From: an uncultured Oscillospiraceae bacterium
GTDB taxonomy: Bacteria > Bacillota > Clostridia > Oscillospirales > Acutalibacteraceae
Direction: 5' to 3'
DNA: 64,000 bases
NCBI GenBank assembly: GCA_958366985.1
Contig: CATXDC010000001.1
Location: 124,001-188,000 of the forward strand
Positions 26,247 to 34,705 of the stretch are shown in pieces. Numbering within the stretch: position 1 is the stretch's first letter; every line of letters begins with the position of its first letter. Below the pieces are notes generated by a model that saw only the letters and a program-made list of their open reading frames with translations, was not told the origin of the DNA and did not search any database. The translations under genes were made by a program, and so were the position numbers.

Positions 26247-28069
26247 AAAACTTCACCTCCGCTTATTTCTTCATTATAGTAATAGCTTTGCATATAGTAC
26301 ATTTTATAATAGTCACCTTTTCTATCCATAAGTTCTTTATGGGTTCCGGTTTCAGTGATTTCTCCATCCTTTATGAAAATCACCTTATCGCAAAAAGCAG
26401 TGCTGGCAAGTCGGTGAGAAATATAAAACGAAGTTCTTCCCTTAGTGATTTCACTGTATTTAGTATAAATATCATTCTCCGCAATGGGGTCGAGCGCAGC
26501 GGTAGGCTCATCAAGAATCATAATAGGAGCTTCTTTATATATTGCACGGGCAAGGAGTAACTTTTGAGTTTCACCGCCGGAAAGTTCTACGGCATCAGGA
26601 TAAAGATCTTTGTGCAGTTTGGTATTTACTCCTTGGGGAAGAGATTCAATTTTTTCGCTAAGTCCTGCAAAGTCAATTACTTTATTAAGTTTATCTCTGT
26701 CAACATCTTCACATAACGCAATGTTCTTTTCAATAGATGCCGGCAAAGTGAAAATATCCTGAAATACAGCTGAAAAAAGTTTGCAGCGTTCCTTTTTATC
26801 TAAGATGCTTGCGTCCTTTCCATTAATAAGGATTTTTCCCTTTGTTGGATTATAAAATCCTAACAGCAGCTTCATAGCAGTTGTTTTACCCGCTCCATTC
26901 ATACCTACAATAGCCACTTTTTCGCCTGCTGAGGCTTTAAAATTAAAATCTTTTATTACATCTGTTTTTCCGTCATAACTGAAGCTAACGTTTTGAAACT
27001 CTATTTCACATTTAGATGGAACTTCTTTTATAATTTCAACTGCCTTTTCATCATCTTCCAAATCAAGATATTTTCTGAAATCATCACAGTAAAGATGTGA
27101 ACGGTAAATCACATTAATATCGTTGGATATTGCTGTTATCCAGTTTGCAGCTCCTGTTATTACAGAGTAATAAAAAGCAAAATCACCGGCAGACAGTTTT
27201 TCGTGTGAGTAAAGGTATATTAATACTCCAAAAACTGCTCCATCCCGAAGAAATATAAGAAGTGCTGCCGCAAAATTCAGAAAATTCTTTTTCTTCGTAT
27301 ACTGCTTGAGAAACGTTTTTTTATCATAAATAAGTATGTCTATTAAAGGAGAAAACCATGAAACGATATTAAAAATTCTCATATCTTTTGCCGGCTTTGG
27401 ATTTGAGGATTCTCTTGAAAGATAATATGTTTTCATTGTATTGGAATCCAAGTCACGCAAAACCTGAATATCATTTTCTGTCAAAGCTAAGCCGATAAAT
27501 AAATTTATAATTCCGGCTATAAGAGTTATTACGATAATAAGCGGATCTGCCAGAGCAATTATGGCCATAAAAGCCGAAACTCCTGAAAAAGTTATAATTA
27601 CTTGACAGCAGCTGCTCATTATTATGGCTGCTCCATCCACCGAATTTCCAAACATGCGTTCAGCTTTTAATAAAATTTTGTGCTTTTCATAATTTTCAAG
27701 ATTTTCATAATCTGTTGAAAGATTTTTTGCCAAAAATCTATTTTCACAATAGTCAAACCTTAAACGGTTTGAAAAGAAATAAAAATAAATTTCATAGTAT
27801 TTCTGCATAACCTCAAAAACAATGTTGAGCAGGGCAAAAGCCAGAACAGCGGTAACGAGAACTTCCGGCGAAACATTGCCGGTTATGGTATCCACAAGTA
27901 CTTTCAGCATTACCGTAGCTGCAAGAGGGGAGAGGATACTGGGGATTATCTTACAGAGCATCGTTCTGTAAACCTTACCGCCGTAGTCACGGTTTTCCTG
28001 TCTGAGCATATCAAGACAGTATTTTGTGTTCTGCCAAAAGGTATATTTGGTCTTTTCTTTTTCTTTCAA
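26243..28069 (-). CDS. ABC transporter, permease plus ATPase (half-transporter, first of pair)
   Basis: 608 residues. N-terminal membrane domain (about 20-320), then ATPase domain with Walker A GMNGAGKTT, signature LSGGETQ, Walker B IMILDEPTAALD and H-loop ISHRLAS. The start is taken as TTG at 28069 because AGGTGAG lies about 5 nt upstream; a GTG at 28078 is part of that same ribosome site and unlikely. Like its partner it carries SGGE rather than SGGQ, so the two are probably sisters. An extended -10 promoter and a GTGCAC repeat lie directly upstream. Substrate unknown. Confidence 0.88.
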   Translation of the reverse strand: MKEKEKTKYTFWQNTKYCLDMLRQENRDYGGKVYRTMLCKIIPSILSPLAATVMLKVLVDTITGNVSPEVLVTAVLAFALLNIVFEVMQKYYEIYFYFFSNRLRFDYCENRFLAKNLSTDYENLENYEKHKILLKAERMFGNSVDGAAIIMSSCCQVIITFSGVSAFMAIIALADPLIIVITLIAGIINLFIGLALTENDIQVLRDLDSNTMKTYYLSRESSNPKPAKDMRIFNIVSWFSPLIDILIYDKKTFLKQYTKKKNFLNFAAALLIFLRDGAVFGVLIYLYSHEKLSAGDFAFYYSVITGAANWITAISNDINVIYRSHLYCDDFRKYLDLEDDEKAVEIIKEVPSKCEIEFQNVSFSYDGKTDVIKDFNFKASAGEKVAIVGMNGAGKTTAMKLLLGFYNPTKGKILINGKDASILDKKERCKLFSAVFQDIFTLPASIEKNIALCEDVDRDKLNKVIDFAGLSEKIESLPQGVNTKLHKDLYPDAVELSGGETQKLLLARAIYKEAPIMILDEPTAALDPIAENDIYTKYSEITKGRTSFYISHRLASTAFCDKVIFIKDGEITETGTHKELMDRKGDYYKMYYMQSYYYNEEISGGEVL

Positions 28070-28092
28070 GGTGCTCACCTTCCTTCACGTGA

Positions 28093-28153
28093 ACTATACC
28101 ACAAAATGCATTTAAAAAGTAAAAATGTGCACGAATGGTATCTATTCGTGCAC
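28093..28153 (-). promoter_or_regulatory. ABC operon promoter with adjacent GTGCAC inverted repeat
   Basis: On the minus strand TG-G-TATAGT (28101-28093) is an extended -10; the -35 is poor. A 10-bp perfect inverted repeat, GTGCACGAAT (28127-28136) and ATTCGTGCAC (28144-28153), lies just upstream. The same hairpin plus the following T-rich stretch could terminate the kinase transcript that ends at 28160. Confidence 0.5.
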
Positions 28154-28159
28154 GAACGG

Positions 28160-28882
28160 TCAAAGTGGGAGCATAACTTCCGTTGCAAAGACATCTTTTT
28201 CATCCTGACGGTTGACATATCCCGAATATTTTGCGGCAATTGTGTCTATTCTTTTCAAGCCATATCCGTGGCTTTTTCCTTTTGTGGAAAAATACTCTTT
28301 GCCGGATTTCTTGAGTTTTCCGCCTACGGAATTTGTAACGGAAATATAAAGCTGTCCTTTAAATACTCCTATGTATATTCTTATAAATCTGTCTTCTTCA
28401 TTTTCAATCTGCATTACCGATTCAATAGCGTTATCTATAAGATTACCTATTACAGCACATAAATCGGTTTCAGTAACTGTCAGTGTGGCCGGAACCTGTG
28501 CGTTCGCCTTGATATTTATTCCTTTTCCTTTCGCAGATACAAGCTTACTGTTAAGTATAGCGTCAATCATCACGTTGCCGGTTTTAAGGACAGTGTCAAT
28601 TTCCATTAAATCAGCATTGAGAGTTTTAAGGTAATTGTCAAGTAAATCATACTCTTTCATCTGCAAATGCGCTTTCATAGTCTGAATATGATTTTTGTAG
28701 TCGTGCCTCCAGCCTCGTACCTGACGGTACATGCTCTCAACTTCTTCATAATGTTGTTTTAAAAGTGCGTTTTGGTAATCCTCAAGTTTTTTATCGGTGT
28801 AGTATTTAATCATAAATCTTACAGTGAAAAATATCAAAATAAGAAACAATACTACCGCACAGACAATTATAAATATCTTCAT
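28160..28882 (-). CDS. GHKL-type sensor histidine kinase with a single membrane helix
   Basis: 240 residues. One helix (about 2-25) is followed by a dimerisation region with RHDYKNH (phosphoacceptor His60) and a GHKL ATPase with N-box NLIDNAIES (147-155) and glycine box GYGLKRID (206-213). This is the AgrC/LytTR-coupled kinase class, but the usual five to six membrane helices are absent. Length is not an artefact: the ATG overlaps the upstream regulator's stop by 1 nt. It should phosphorylate that regulator. The signal is unknown and may need another membrane protein. Confidence 0.85.
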   Translation of the reverse strand: MKIFIIVCAVVLFLILIFFTVRFMIKYYTDKKLEDYQNALLKQHYEEVESMYRQVRGWRHDYKNHIQTMKAHLQMKEYDLLDNYLKTLNADLMEIDTVLKTGNVMIDAILNSKLVSAKGKGINIKANAQVPATLTVTETDLCAVIGNLIDNAIESVMQIENEEDRFIRIYIGVFKGQLYISVTNSVGGKLKKSGKEYFSTKGKSHGYGLKRIDTIAAKYSGYVNRQDEKDVFATEVMLPL

Positions 28883-29595
28883 TATATCTTCCCCTTATAG
28901 TAAGAAATAAAAGCATCGTTTACATCGTTATACATTCTGCGGCTTATGGGAACTGTTTTGCCGCTATCCAAGAGAATTTCGTATTTCTTAATTAGCTTTA
29001 CGCATTTTAAATTTATTCCATACGAACGGTGACATTTGACAAATTTATCTGCAGAAAACTTTGCCATAACCGCATTCATTCCGCTTTGTACTTCCAACGC
29101 TCCGCTTTCAGTATAAACAGATGTACTGTGAGAAAACGCCTCAAGATATTCTATTTCATCCTCATAAATAGCTATCGTTTCTCCGTCAATTTCCAAAACA
29201 ACCTTTTTATTATCTAAAGTATTATTTCTTTCAGAAGCCGCTGAAAGAGCTTCAAAAAGTCTGTTTTCGTCAATTGGTTTTAAAAGATAATTGACTGCGT
29301 ATACATTATAACCTTCACCTATGAAATCGGATATACCGGTTACAAATATAATACTGATCTTATCATTCAGTTTTCTGAGTTCCTTGGCAAGTTCCATTCC
29401 GTTCTGTCCAGACATTTGTATGTCAAGTACAGCAATATCAAATCGGTTTTTACCGTATTCAAACCAAAATTCTTCCGCACTTTCAAAAAGACTGAGAACA
29501 CATGGTTTATTCATTGTATCGGACCATTTTCTTATGATGTCGCTGAGATATTCAAGCTGACTTTTTTCATCGTCACAAACAGCTATATTAATCAT
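28882..29595 (-). CDS. LytTR-family response regulator
   Basis: 237 residues. The receiver domain (1-120) has acidic pair D8-D9, phosphoacceptor D58 (AVLDIQMSG) and the conserved Lys of LLKPI near 107. The C-terminal LytTR DNA-binding domain runs about 130-235 (EIEYLEAFSH, FVKCHRSYGINL). GGAGGT lies 14 nt before the ATG, a long spacing, but no better start exists before the MINIAVCDDE receiver start. Its likely targets are the ABC genes just downstream; this is inferred from position only. Confidence 0.9.
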   Translation of the reverse strand: MINIAVCDDEKSQLEYLSDIIRKWSDTMNKPCVLSLFESAEEFWFEYGKNRFDIAVLDIQMSGQNGMELAKELRKLNDKISIIFVTGISDFIGEGYNVYAVNYLLKPIDENRLFEALSAASERNNTLDNKKVVLEIDGETIAIYEDEIEYLEAFSHSTSVYTESGALEVQSGMNAVMAKFSADKFVKCHRSYGINLKCVKLIKKYEILLDSGKTVPISRRMYNDVNDAFISYYKGKI

Positions 29596-29818
29596 TATAT
29601 TACTTTACAACCTCCGAAAACTTTTATAAACGTCTATGCACTATAAAACATTAAGCATGATATTTTTAATAATTATTTATTTTAACATAAAACTTTCACT
29701 TAAGCTATAAAAAAGTTTATTCAGAAAACATATTCAAATTTCTCGAAGTGAAAATTTAGCCTTTAAAAATTGACAGTTTATTGTTTTTATATAGCGTTCT
29801 TATTCATTATTTTGACTA

Positions 29819-29846
29819 TTGTTTTTTGCGTTTATGGTGTTATAAT
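29819..29846 (+). promoter_or_regulatory. Promoter of the V/A-type ATPase operon
   Basis: TATAAT (29841-29846) preceded by TG one base upstream (extended -10), with TTGTTT (29819-29824) at 16-nt spacing; a TTGACT at 29812 is too far. It lies 43 nt before the first ATPase gene. The rest of the 294-nt divergent gap (29596-29889) is AT-rich and holds no other clear signal or gene. Confidence 0.6.
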
Positions 29847-29889
29847 TAATGACAGATTTTAAGTCTTGCTTTTATTGTGAGGTGGAATT

Positions 29890-30201
29890 ATGGATGATAT
29901 GCTCAGGGTATTAATGGATATGGATGCGTCCGCAAGAAAACGCACCGATGAAGTTAAGGCCATGAAAGAAAATAATCAAAGCAAGCTTGCTGCACAAAAA
30001 TCAGAAATAATTGAAAAAAAGATGAAGCAAGCACAGTCACAGGCAGATAAATTTGCCGGTGAATTAGCTGAAGAAACCGAAAAGCGTATTGAAGAAATTA
30101 AAATCAAAAGCGAAAAAGCACTTTCGGATATGGAAAAGCTTGCCGATGAAAGTCGAAAAAAATGGGTTAACGAAATAGTTGACAGAGCTTTGAACAATTA
30201 A
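29890..30201 (+). CDS. V/A-type ATPase peripheral stalk subunit G/H
   Basis: 103 residues, almost entirely Ala/Glu/Lys-rich heptad coiled coil from about residue 10 to 95, as expected of the stalk subunit that pairs with subunit E. Identity rests on this composition plus position as first gene of the ATPase operon; coiled-coil subunits have few diagnostic residues. GAGGTGG precedes the ATG. Confidence 0.75.
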   Translation: MDDMLRVLMDMDASARKRTDEVKAMKENNQSKLAAQKSEIIEKKMKQAQSQADKFAGELAEETEKRIEEIKIKSEKALSDMEKLADESRKKWVNEIVDRALNN

Positions 30202-30238
30202 TTTCTTTAATAATTTGAGAAAGGAAGGTGAGTTCCTT

Positions 30239-31288
30239 ATGCTTTCAAAGTTTGCAGCTAACTCCATTATGGCAAAAGCCCATGCTTTATACGGGCGCAA
30301 GCTGACATCAAAGAATTACAGTGATTTGCTTGCATGTAAAAGCGTAGGGGAAGCGGCTTCTTACTTAAAAACACGTACAGCTTATGCTGAAGTTATGGAA
30401 AACTGTGCTGCAGCTTCTCTTCACAGAACACAGCTGGAAACCATATTAAAACAAAGGGTTTTTAATCAGTGCATATCTCTTTGCAGATATGAGATGTCCA
30501 TAGGCCAGGACTTTTATAAGTATTTTATGATTCAAGGGGATATCGAGCAGATAATAACCTGTCTGCGTTTGCTTTCCACTTCTGATCCTAATGATTATCT
30601 TATGATAGTACCTGATTTCTTTAATCAGCATACAGAAATCGATTTGTATGCACTTGCATCCGCAAAGAATATGAAAGGTGTTCTGGAAGCTCTCAATGGG
30701 TCTCCATACAGGGCAGTAATAGAACCTTATTTTACGGAAGATATAGACAATATCAGCATAACGCAAATCGAAACTGCGTTGGAAGAGTATATGTATTCAG
30801 AAATAGAAAAGCTTATAGTTTCTTCTTTCCCGAAAAAAACCGGTGAAGAGATTATGGACTTTTTCAAAGCACGAGCCGATTTATTATACATTGTACGGTT
30901 GTACCGTATAAAAAAGTTTTACAAAAACAATGATAATATCTTTTGGGCAATGCATGCTGAACACAAATATTCTTTACTCAGCAAAAGAGTGCTGGATGAA
31001 ATGAAAAACGCTAAAACCTGTGATGAGCTTATGGCTGTTGTGGACAAAAGCTTGTACGGCAGCGATTTCAGACGTTTTGAATTTAAATATATTGAAGATT
31101 GCGTACAGCGTGTAGCGTTTTATCGTAGCCTGCGCAATTTCCGATATTCAACAAATCCTTATCTTATCATGCTCTGTTACGTCTATTTGGCGGAAACCGA
31201 ACTGGATAACGTTATTCACATTATAGAAGGTATACGTTACGATGTTCCAAGAGAAGAAATAGCCTCTCTTCTTGTCGGAGCTGATTGA
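30239..31288 (+). CDS. ntpC: V/A-type ATPase subunit C (d-like)
   Basis: 349 residues from the ATG at 30239, which follows GGAAGGTGAG; an upstream in-frame TTG at 30215 precedes that ribosome site and is rejected. The sequence is the funnel-shaped subunit that couples the rotor ring to the central stalk: N-terminal FAANSIMAKAHALYGRKLT, mid RADLLYIVRLYRIKKFY and C-terminal IIEGIRYDVPREEI. It is the second gene of the operon, 20 nt before subunit I. Confidence 0.88.
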   Translation: MLSKFAANSIMAKAHALYGRKLTSKNYSDLLACKSVGEAASYLKTRTAYAEVMENCAAASLHRTQLETILKQRVFNQCISLCRYEMSIGQDFYKYFMIQGDIEQIITCLRLLSTSDPNDYLMIVPDFFNQHTEIDLYALASAKNMKGVLEALNGSPYRAVIEPYFTEDIDNISITQIETALEEYMYSEIEKLIVSSFPKKTGEEIMDFFKARADLLYIVRLYRIKKFYKNNDNIFWAMHAEHKYSLLSKRVLDEMKNAKTCDELMAVVDKSLYGSDFRRFEFKYIEDCVQRVAFYRSLRNFRYSTNPYLIMLCYVYLAETELDNVIHIIEGIRYDVPREEIASLLVGAD

Positions 31289-31307
31289 CATGTTAGGGGG
31301 TTAAATT

Positions 31308-33233
31308 TTGGCAGTAGAAAAAATGAAACTGGTGAAGGTTGTCGGCGTTCTGAGTCATCTTGATGAGTTTCTTTCCGCAGCATGCGCAGAGGGATTCTTC
31401 CAGCCTGAACAGGCGACGCAATTTATTTCATCAAGTCTTGGATTTGAAGCACTTTCTGAAGAAAATCCCTATTCGACTCTTCTTCAGAAAATTGAAGAGC
31501 TTGCTTCCGCTTCAGGATTTGAACTTAAATCCGTAAAAGTGGATCCGCATGACATGAATTTTTCTGAAGATTCTAAAGGTTACATCTACGATCTTGCAGA
31601 TAAATTTGCTAAACTTAATGATGAACGCAAACAGCTGGAAGAACAGCTTAAAACCTGTGAAGTGGCAATTGAACAGTACAGCCATTTTACCGGGCTTGAT
31701 ATGAACCTTGAAAAGATTCTTAATTGCGAATACATTAAATTTAGATTCGGTCATATGCCCAAGGAGTCAAAAATCAAACTGGCTGCTTATTCGGATGATG
31801 CAAGCTTGCTGTTTGTTCCATGTTCATCGGATAAAACAGAGGAGTGGGGCGTATACTTTGCTCCAAAAGAAAAAATAGCAGAGGTAGACAGAATTTTTGC
31901 TAAACTTGCATTTGAAAGACTTAGAATTCCACTTGCAGTAGGTACTCCCGAAGAAATTATTGCGGCTATTAATGAAAACATTGAGATACTTCGCAGTGAG
32001 ATAAAAGAATGCGGAGAGAGAGCTTTGGAAAACTGGAACAAGGAAGAAAGCAAATGCAACCTTGTTTATTCACAGCTTAAATATTTGTCATCGCTGTTTG
32101 AACTGAGAAAATTTGCTGCTGTTTATTATGACGGATTTTTCAATCTTAACTGGTTTTTCTATACCGGCTGGATTCCGGAAAGTAAAACCGACGACTTTGA
32201 AAAATTAGTCAAAAAAATAGATACTCTTTCCTTTGAATCAGAAACAGTATCTTCTGAAAGCAAAGTTCAAGCACCGACAAAGCTCAAAAATAAACGAATA
32301 TTCCGTCCGTTTGAGTATATCGTTGAGATGTTCGGTGTTCCGTCTTCCGATGACGTCGATGTAACTTCTTTTGTTGCAATAACCTATACAGTTATGTTTG
32401 GCCTTATGTTCGGAGATTTAGGTCAAGGTTTTGTGCTTGCTGTTGCCGGTTTTATCATGTGGAAATTCATGCATATGGCAATGGGTAAAATCCTCGTTCC
32501 ATGCGGAATATCGGCCATGGTTGCCGGAACGGTATACGGTTCCTTCTTCGGATATGAACACGCTTTGGATCCACTTTATCACGCCCTTGGATTTGCCGAA
32601 AAGCCTGTGGACGTAATGGATTCCATTAACGGTATGCTTTTAATGGCAATAGGAATAGGAATCGTATTGCTGGTATGCTCAATGCTTATATTCATGTATA
32701 AGAGCATTAAAAACAAACGGATTGGCGAAGCGTTGTTCAGTCAAAACGGACTTGCCGGAATTGTACTGTACTTATGTGGAGTATGTTTCGTACTTGATTT
32801 TATGGGTGCAGAAAGCTTCCTGCCAAAGCCGGTGTTTATCGCAGGAATGCTCATTTCCATCTTAGTAATTTTCTTTAAGGAAATCCTTATCGGTCTTGTT
32901 GACAAGCATCCGGACTGGAAACCGGAGAGTATAGGTGATTTTATACTCGAAAATGCTTTTGAAATTTTTGAGTACATCCTTTCTTTCTTCAGCAATACCG
33001 TTTCTTTCCTGAGAATTTCAGCATTCGTGCTTGTTCACTCAGGTATGATGATGGCCGTTTTCGCAATTGCAAAAGACGGCAATATCATTGTTGTTATCCT
33101 CGGCAATATTCTCGTTATGTGTCTTGAAGCATTGTTCGTCTCAATTCAGGCAATGCGTCTCGAATATTACGAACTGTTCAGCCGTTGTTATTCAGGTGAA
33201 GGCAGAGCCTTTGAACCTGTAAAAATAAACTAA
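31308..33233 (+). CDS. ntpI: V/A-type ATPase subunit I (a-like)
   Basis: 641 residues. The cytoplasmic N-terminal half (1-345) is coiled-coil rich and binds the stalks. The C-terminal half (about 360-635) has roughly seven membrane helices with conserved YTVMFGLMFGDLGQG, the SNTVSFLRISAF helix carrying the essential Arg, and LEALFVSIQAMRLEYYELFSR. This subunit provides the ion half-channels. The start is TTG at 31308 with GGGGG upstream; the next Met is residue 6. It directly precedes subunit K. Confidence 0.93.
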   Translation: MAVEKMKLVKVVGVLSHLDEFLSAACAEGFFQPEQATQFISSSLGFEALSEENPYSTLLQKIEELASASGFELKSVKVDPHDMNFSEDSKGYIYDLADKFAKLNDERKQLEEQLKTCEVAIEQYSHFTGLDMNLEKILNCEYIKFRFGHMPKESKIKLAAYSDDASLLFVPCSSDKTEEWGVYFAPKEKIAEVDRIFAKLAFERLRIPLAVGTPEEIIAAINENIEILRSEIKECGERALENWNKEESKCNLVYSQLKYLSSLFELRKFAAVYYDGFFNLNWFFYTGWIPESKTDDFEKLVKKIDTLSFESETVSSESKVQAPTKLKNKRIFRPFEYIVEMFGVPSSDDVDVTSFVAITYTVMFGLMFGDLGQGFVLAVAGFIMWKFMHMAMGKILVPCGISAMVAGTVYGSFFGYEHALDPLYHALGFAEKPVDVMDSINGMLLMAIGIGIVLLVCSMLIFMYKSIKNKRIGEALFSQNGLAGIVLYLCGVCFVLDFMGAESFLPKPVFIAGMLISILVIFFKEILIGLVDKHPDWKPESIGDFILENAFEIFEYILSFFSNTVSFLRISAFVLVHSGMMMAVFAIAKDGNIIVVILGNILVMCLEALFVSIQAMRLEYYELFSRCYSGEGRAFEPVKIN

Positions 33234-33262
33234 AAACTCTAACATAATCGGAGGTATTTAAA

Positions 33263-33745
33263 ATGTCTGCAATTATTTACACTATGATTATCATTCTTCC
33301 TATCGCTTTCCTTACTTTTTCAATTTACCGTATGTTCAAAAAGCAGTCTGAGGGTCAGGCTGTTAAGAAGTCCCTTAAATCACATTTTGCCGGACTTGCT
33401 GTTTTAGCTGTACTTATGACTTGCCTCGCATTCACAGCTTCCGCTGCAAATGAAAGCGACAAAGCTACCGTTGATAATGCTACTGTTGCTGCTCAGCAGG
33501 AAACAGAAGAAACTGCTCAGACTTCTCAGGATTCCGGTAAAGGTCTCGTTATGATCGCTGCCGGTCTTGCTATGGGTCTTTCAGGTATTGGCGGCGGTAT
33601 AGCTGTTGCTGCCGGTGCTCCCGCAGCTATTGCTGCTACCAGTGAGAATCCAAAATCATTCGCTAAATCCATGATTTTCGTTGCTCTCGGTGAAGCTATT
33701 GCTATTTACGGTCTTGTTATCGCTATTATGATAATGAACAGCTAA
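33263..33745 (+). CDS. ntpK: V/A-type ATPase subunit K (c-ring proteolipid) with long N-terminal extension
   Basis: 160 residues. The C-terminal hairpin (about 93-159) is a standard c-ring unit: a glycine-rich first helix (MGLSGIGGGIAVAAGAPAAIAA) and a second helix with ion-binding Glu144 (ALGEAIAIYG). Only one hairpin is present, unlike the two-hairpin Enterococcus NtpK. Before it lies a membrane helix (2-24), then a basic stretch, a hydrophobic core and TASA-A (about 35-62) that looks like a signal peptide with a cleavage site, then a Gln/Thr/Glu-rich linker (63-92). Ala follows the ion-binding Glu, so Na+ specificity is not evident. GGAGG precedes the ATG. Confidence 0.9.
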   Translation: MSAIIYTMIIILPIAFLTFSIYRMFKKQSEGQAVKKSLKSHFAGLAVLAVLMTCLAFTASAANESDKATVDNATVAAQQETEETAQTSQDSGKGLVMIAAGLAMGLSGIGGGIAVAAGAPAAIAATSENPKSFAKSMIFVALGEAIAIYGLVIAIMIMNS

Positions 33746-33774
33746 CTAAATCTTTAATTCGCGGTGGTGATTCT

Positions 33775-34083
33775 ATGCGCTTTTTTCTTGTAAGTGACAA
33801 TAAAGATACATTGGTGGGTATGCGTCTTGCCGGTATTCCGGGAGTAGTTGTGCATACTCCGGAAGATACACAGGCAGCTCTTGAAAAAGCTATTGAGGAT
33901 GACAATATAGGAATTGTCCTTATAACTGAAAAACTTGTCAAGCTCTGTCCTGAACTTGTATCACAGCTTAAAGAAAGCCATGAGAAACCGCTTCTTGTTG
34001 AAATTCCTGACCGTCATGGTTCCGGAAGAGGAAAAGACTCAATTACAAGATATGTAAGAGAGGCTATTGGAATAAAGATTTGA
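33775..34083 (+). CDS. V/A-type ATPase subunit F
   Basis: 102 residues, normal length for the small central-stalk subunit. FFLVSDNKDTLVGMRLAGIPGVVV at the start and IGIVLITEKLV in the middle are typical of the family's Rossmann-like fold. A GGTGGTG ribosome site precedes the ATG. It lies between K and E, with only 10 nt before the subunit E start. Confidence 0.92.
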   Translation: MRFFLVSDNKDTLVGMRLAGIPGVVVHTPEDTQAALEKAIEDDNIGIVLITEKLVKLCPELVSQLKESHEKPLLVEIPDRHGSGRGKDSITRYVREAIGIKI

Positions 34084-34093
34084 GGTGAAAGCT

Positions 34094-34693
34094 GTGCTTA
34101 ATCATGAAGAAAGACTTAAAAGTTTTCTTGACTCAATTAACCGTGAAACTCAAGAAAATTACAATAAAGTTTTAAGCGAAATTGAAGAGCTTAACAAAAA
34201 AGAGCTTTCTCAGGCTGAAGAGTATGCAGAAAAACAAGCTCATGATTTTTTAAATAAATCCATTGCAAATAGCAAATCTGATGCTAATAATAAAATTGCC
34301 GGAGAGTTATCTTCAGGAAGAAAAAAATTAAGCGAACTGAGATCTAAAATAACCGCGGAAGTTTTTGACAATGCAAAAAAGGAATTAACCGCTTTTGCTG
34401 AAAGTAAAGATTATGATGCTTTCATCGAAAAAAGTGCTCAGGCGCTTTATGATTTGCTTGGTAACGGAGCAAAAGTATATGTAAAAGAAAATGATATGAA
34501 ACTTGCAGAATTGATATCAAAGGCTTTCAACAATGACTGCACCGTTTTAGCTGATAATGATATTGCAATCGGCGGTTTAAAGGCACAGAATGCTGATGGA
34601 ACACTCATCGCAGATGACACTTTGGATACAAGACTCAGCCAGCAATATGAATGGTTCTTGTCCAACTGCAATTTGAGTATAGAACTTCAATAA
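34094..34693 (+). CDS. ntpE: V/A-type ATPase peripheral stalk subunit E
   Basis: 199 residues from a GTG at 34094, chosen because GAGGTG lies 5-6 nt upstream; another GTG at 34085 is part of that site. A long N-terminal coiled coil (about 5-110) leads to a globular C-terminal domain (IAIGGLKAQNADGTLIADDTLDTRLSQ), whose GG(L/F)-x-DDTLDTRL pattern is diagnostic for subunit E. It pairs with the G/H subunit encoded at the start of the operon. Confidence 0.9.
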   Translation: MLNHEERLKSFLDSINRETQENYNKVLSEIEELNKKELSQAEEYAEKQAHDFLNKSIANSKSDANNKIAGELSSGRKKLSELRSKITAEVFDNAKKELTAFAESKDYDAFIEKSAQALYDLLGNGAKVYVKENDMKLAELISKAFNNDCTVLADNDIAIGGLKAQNADGTLIADDTLDTRLSQQYEWFLSNCNLSIELQ

Positions 34694-34705
34694 GGAGGTG
34701 TTTCT

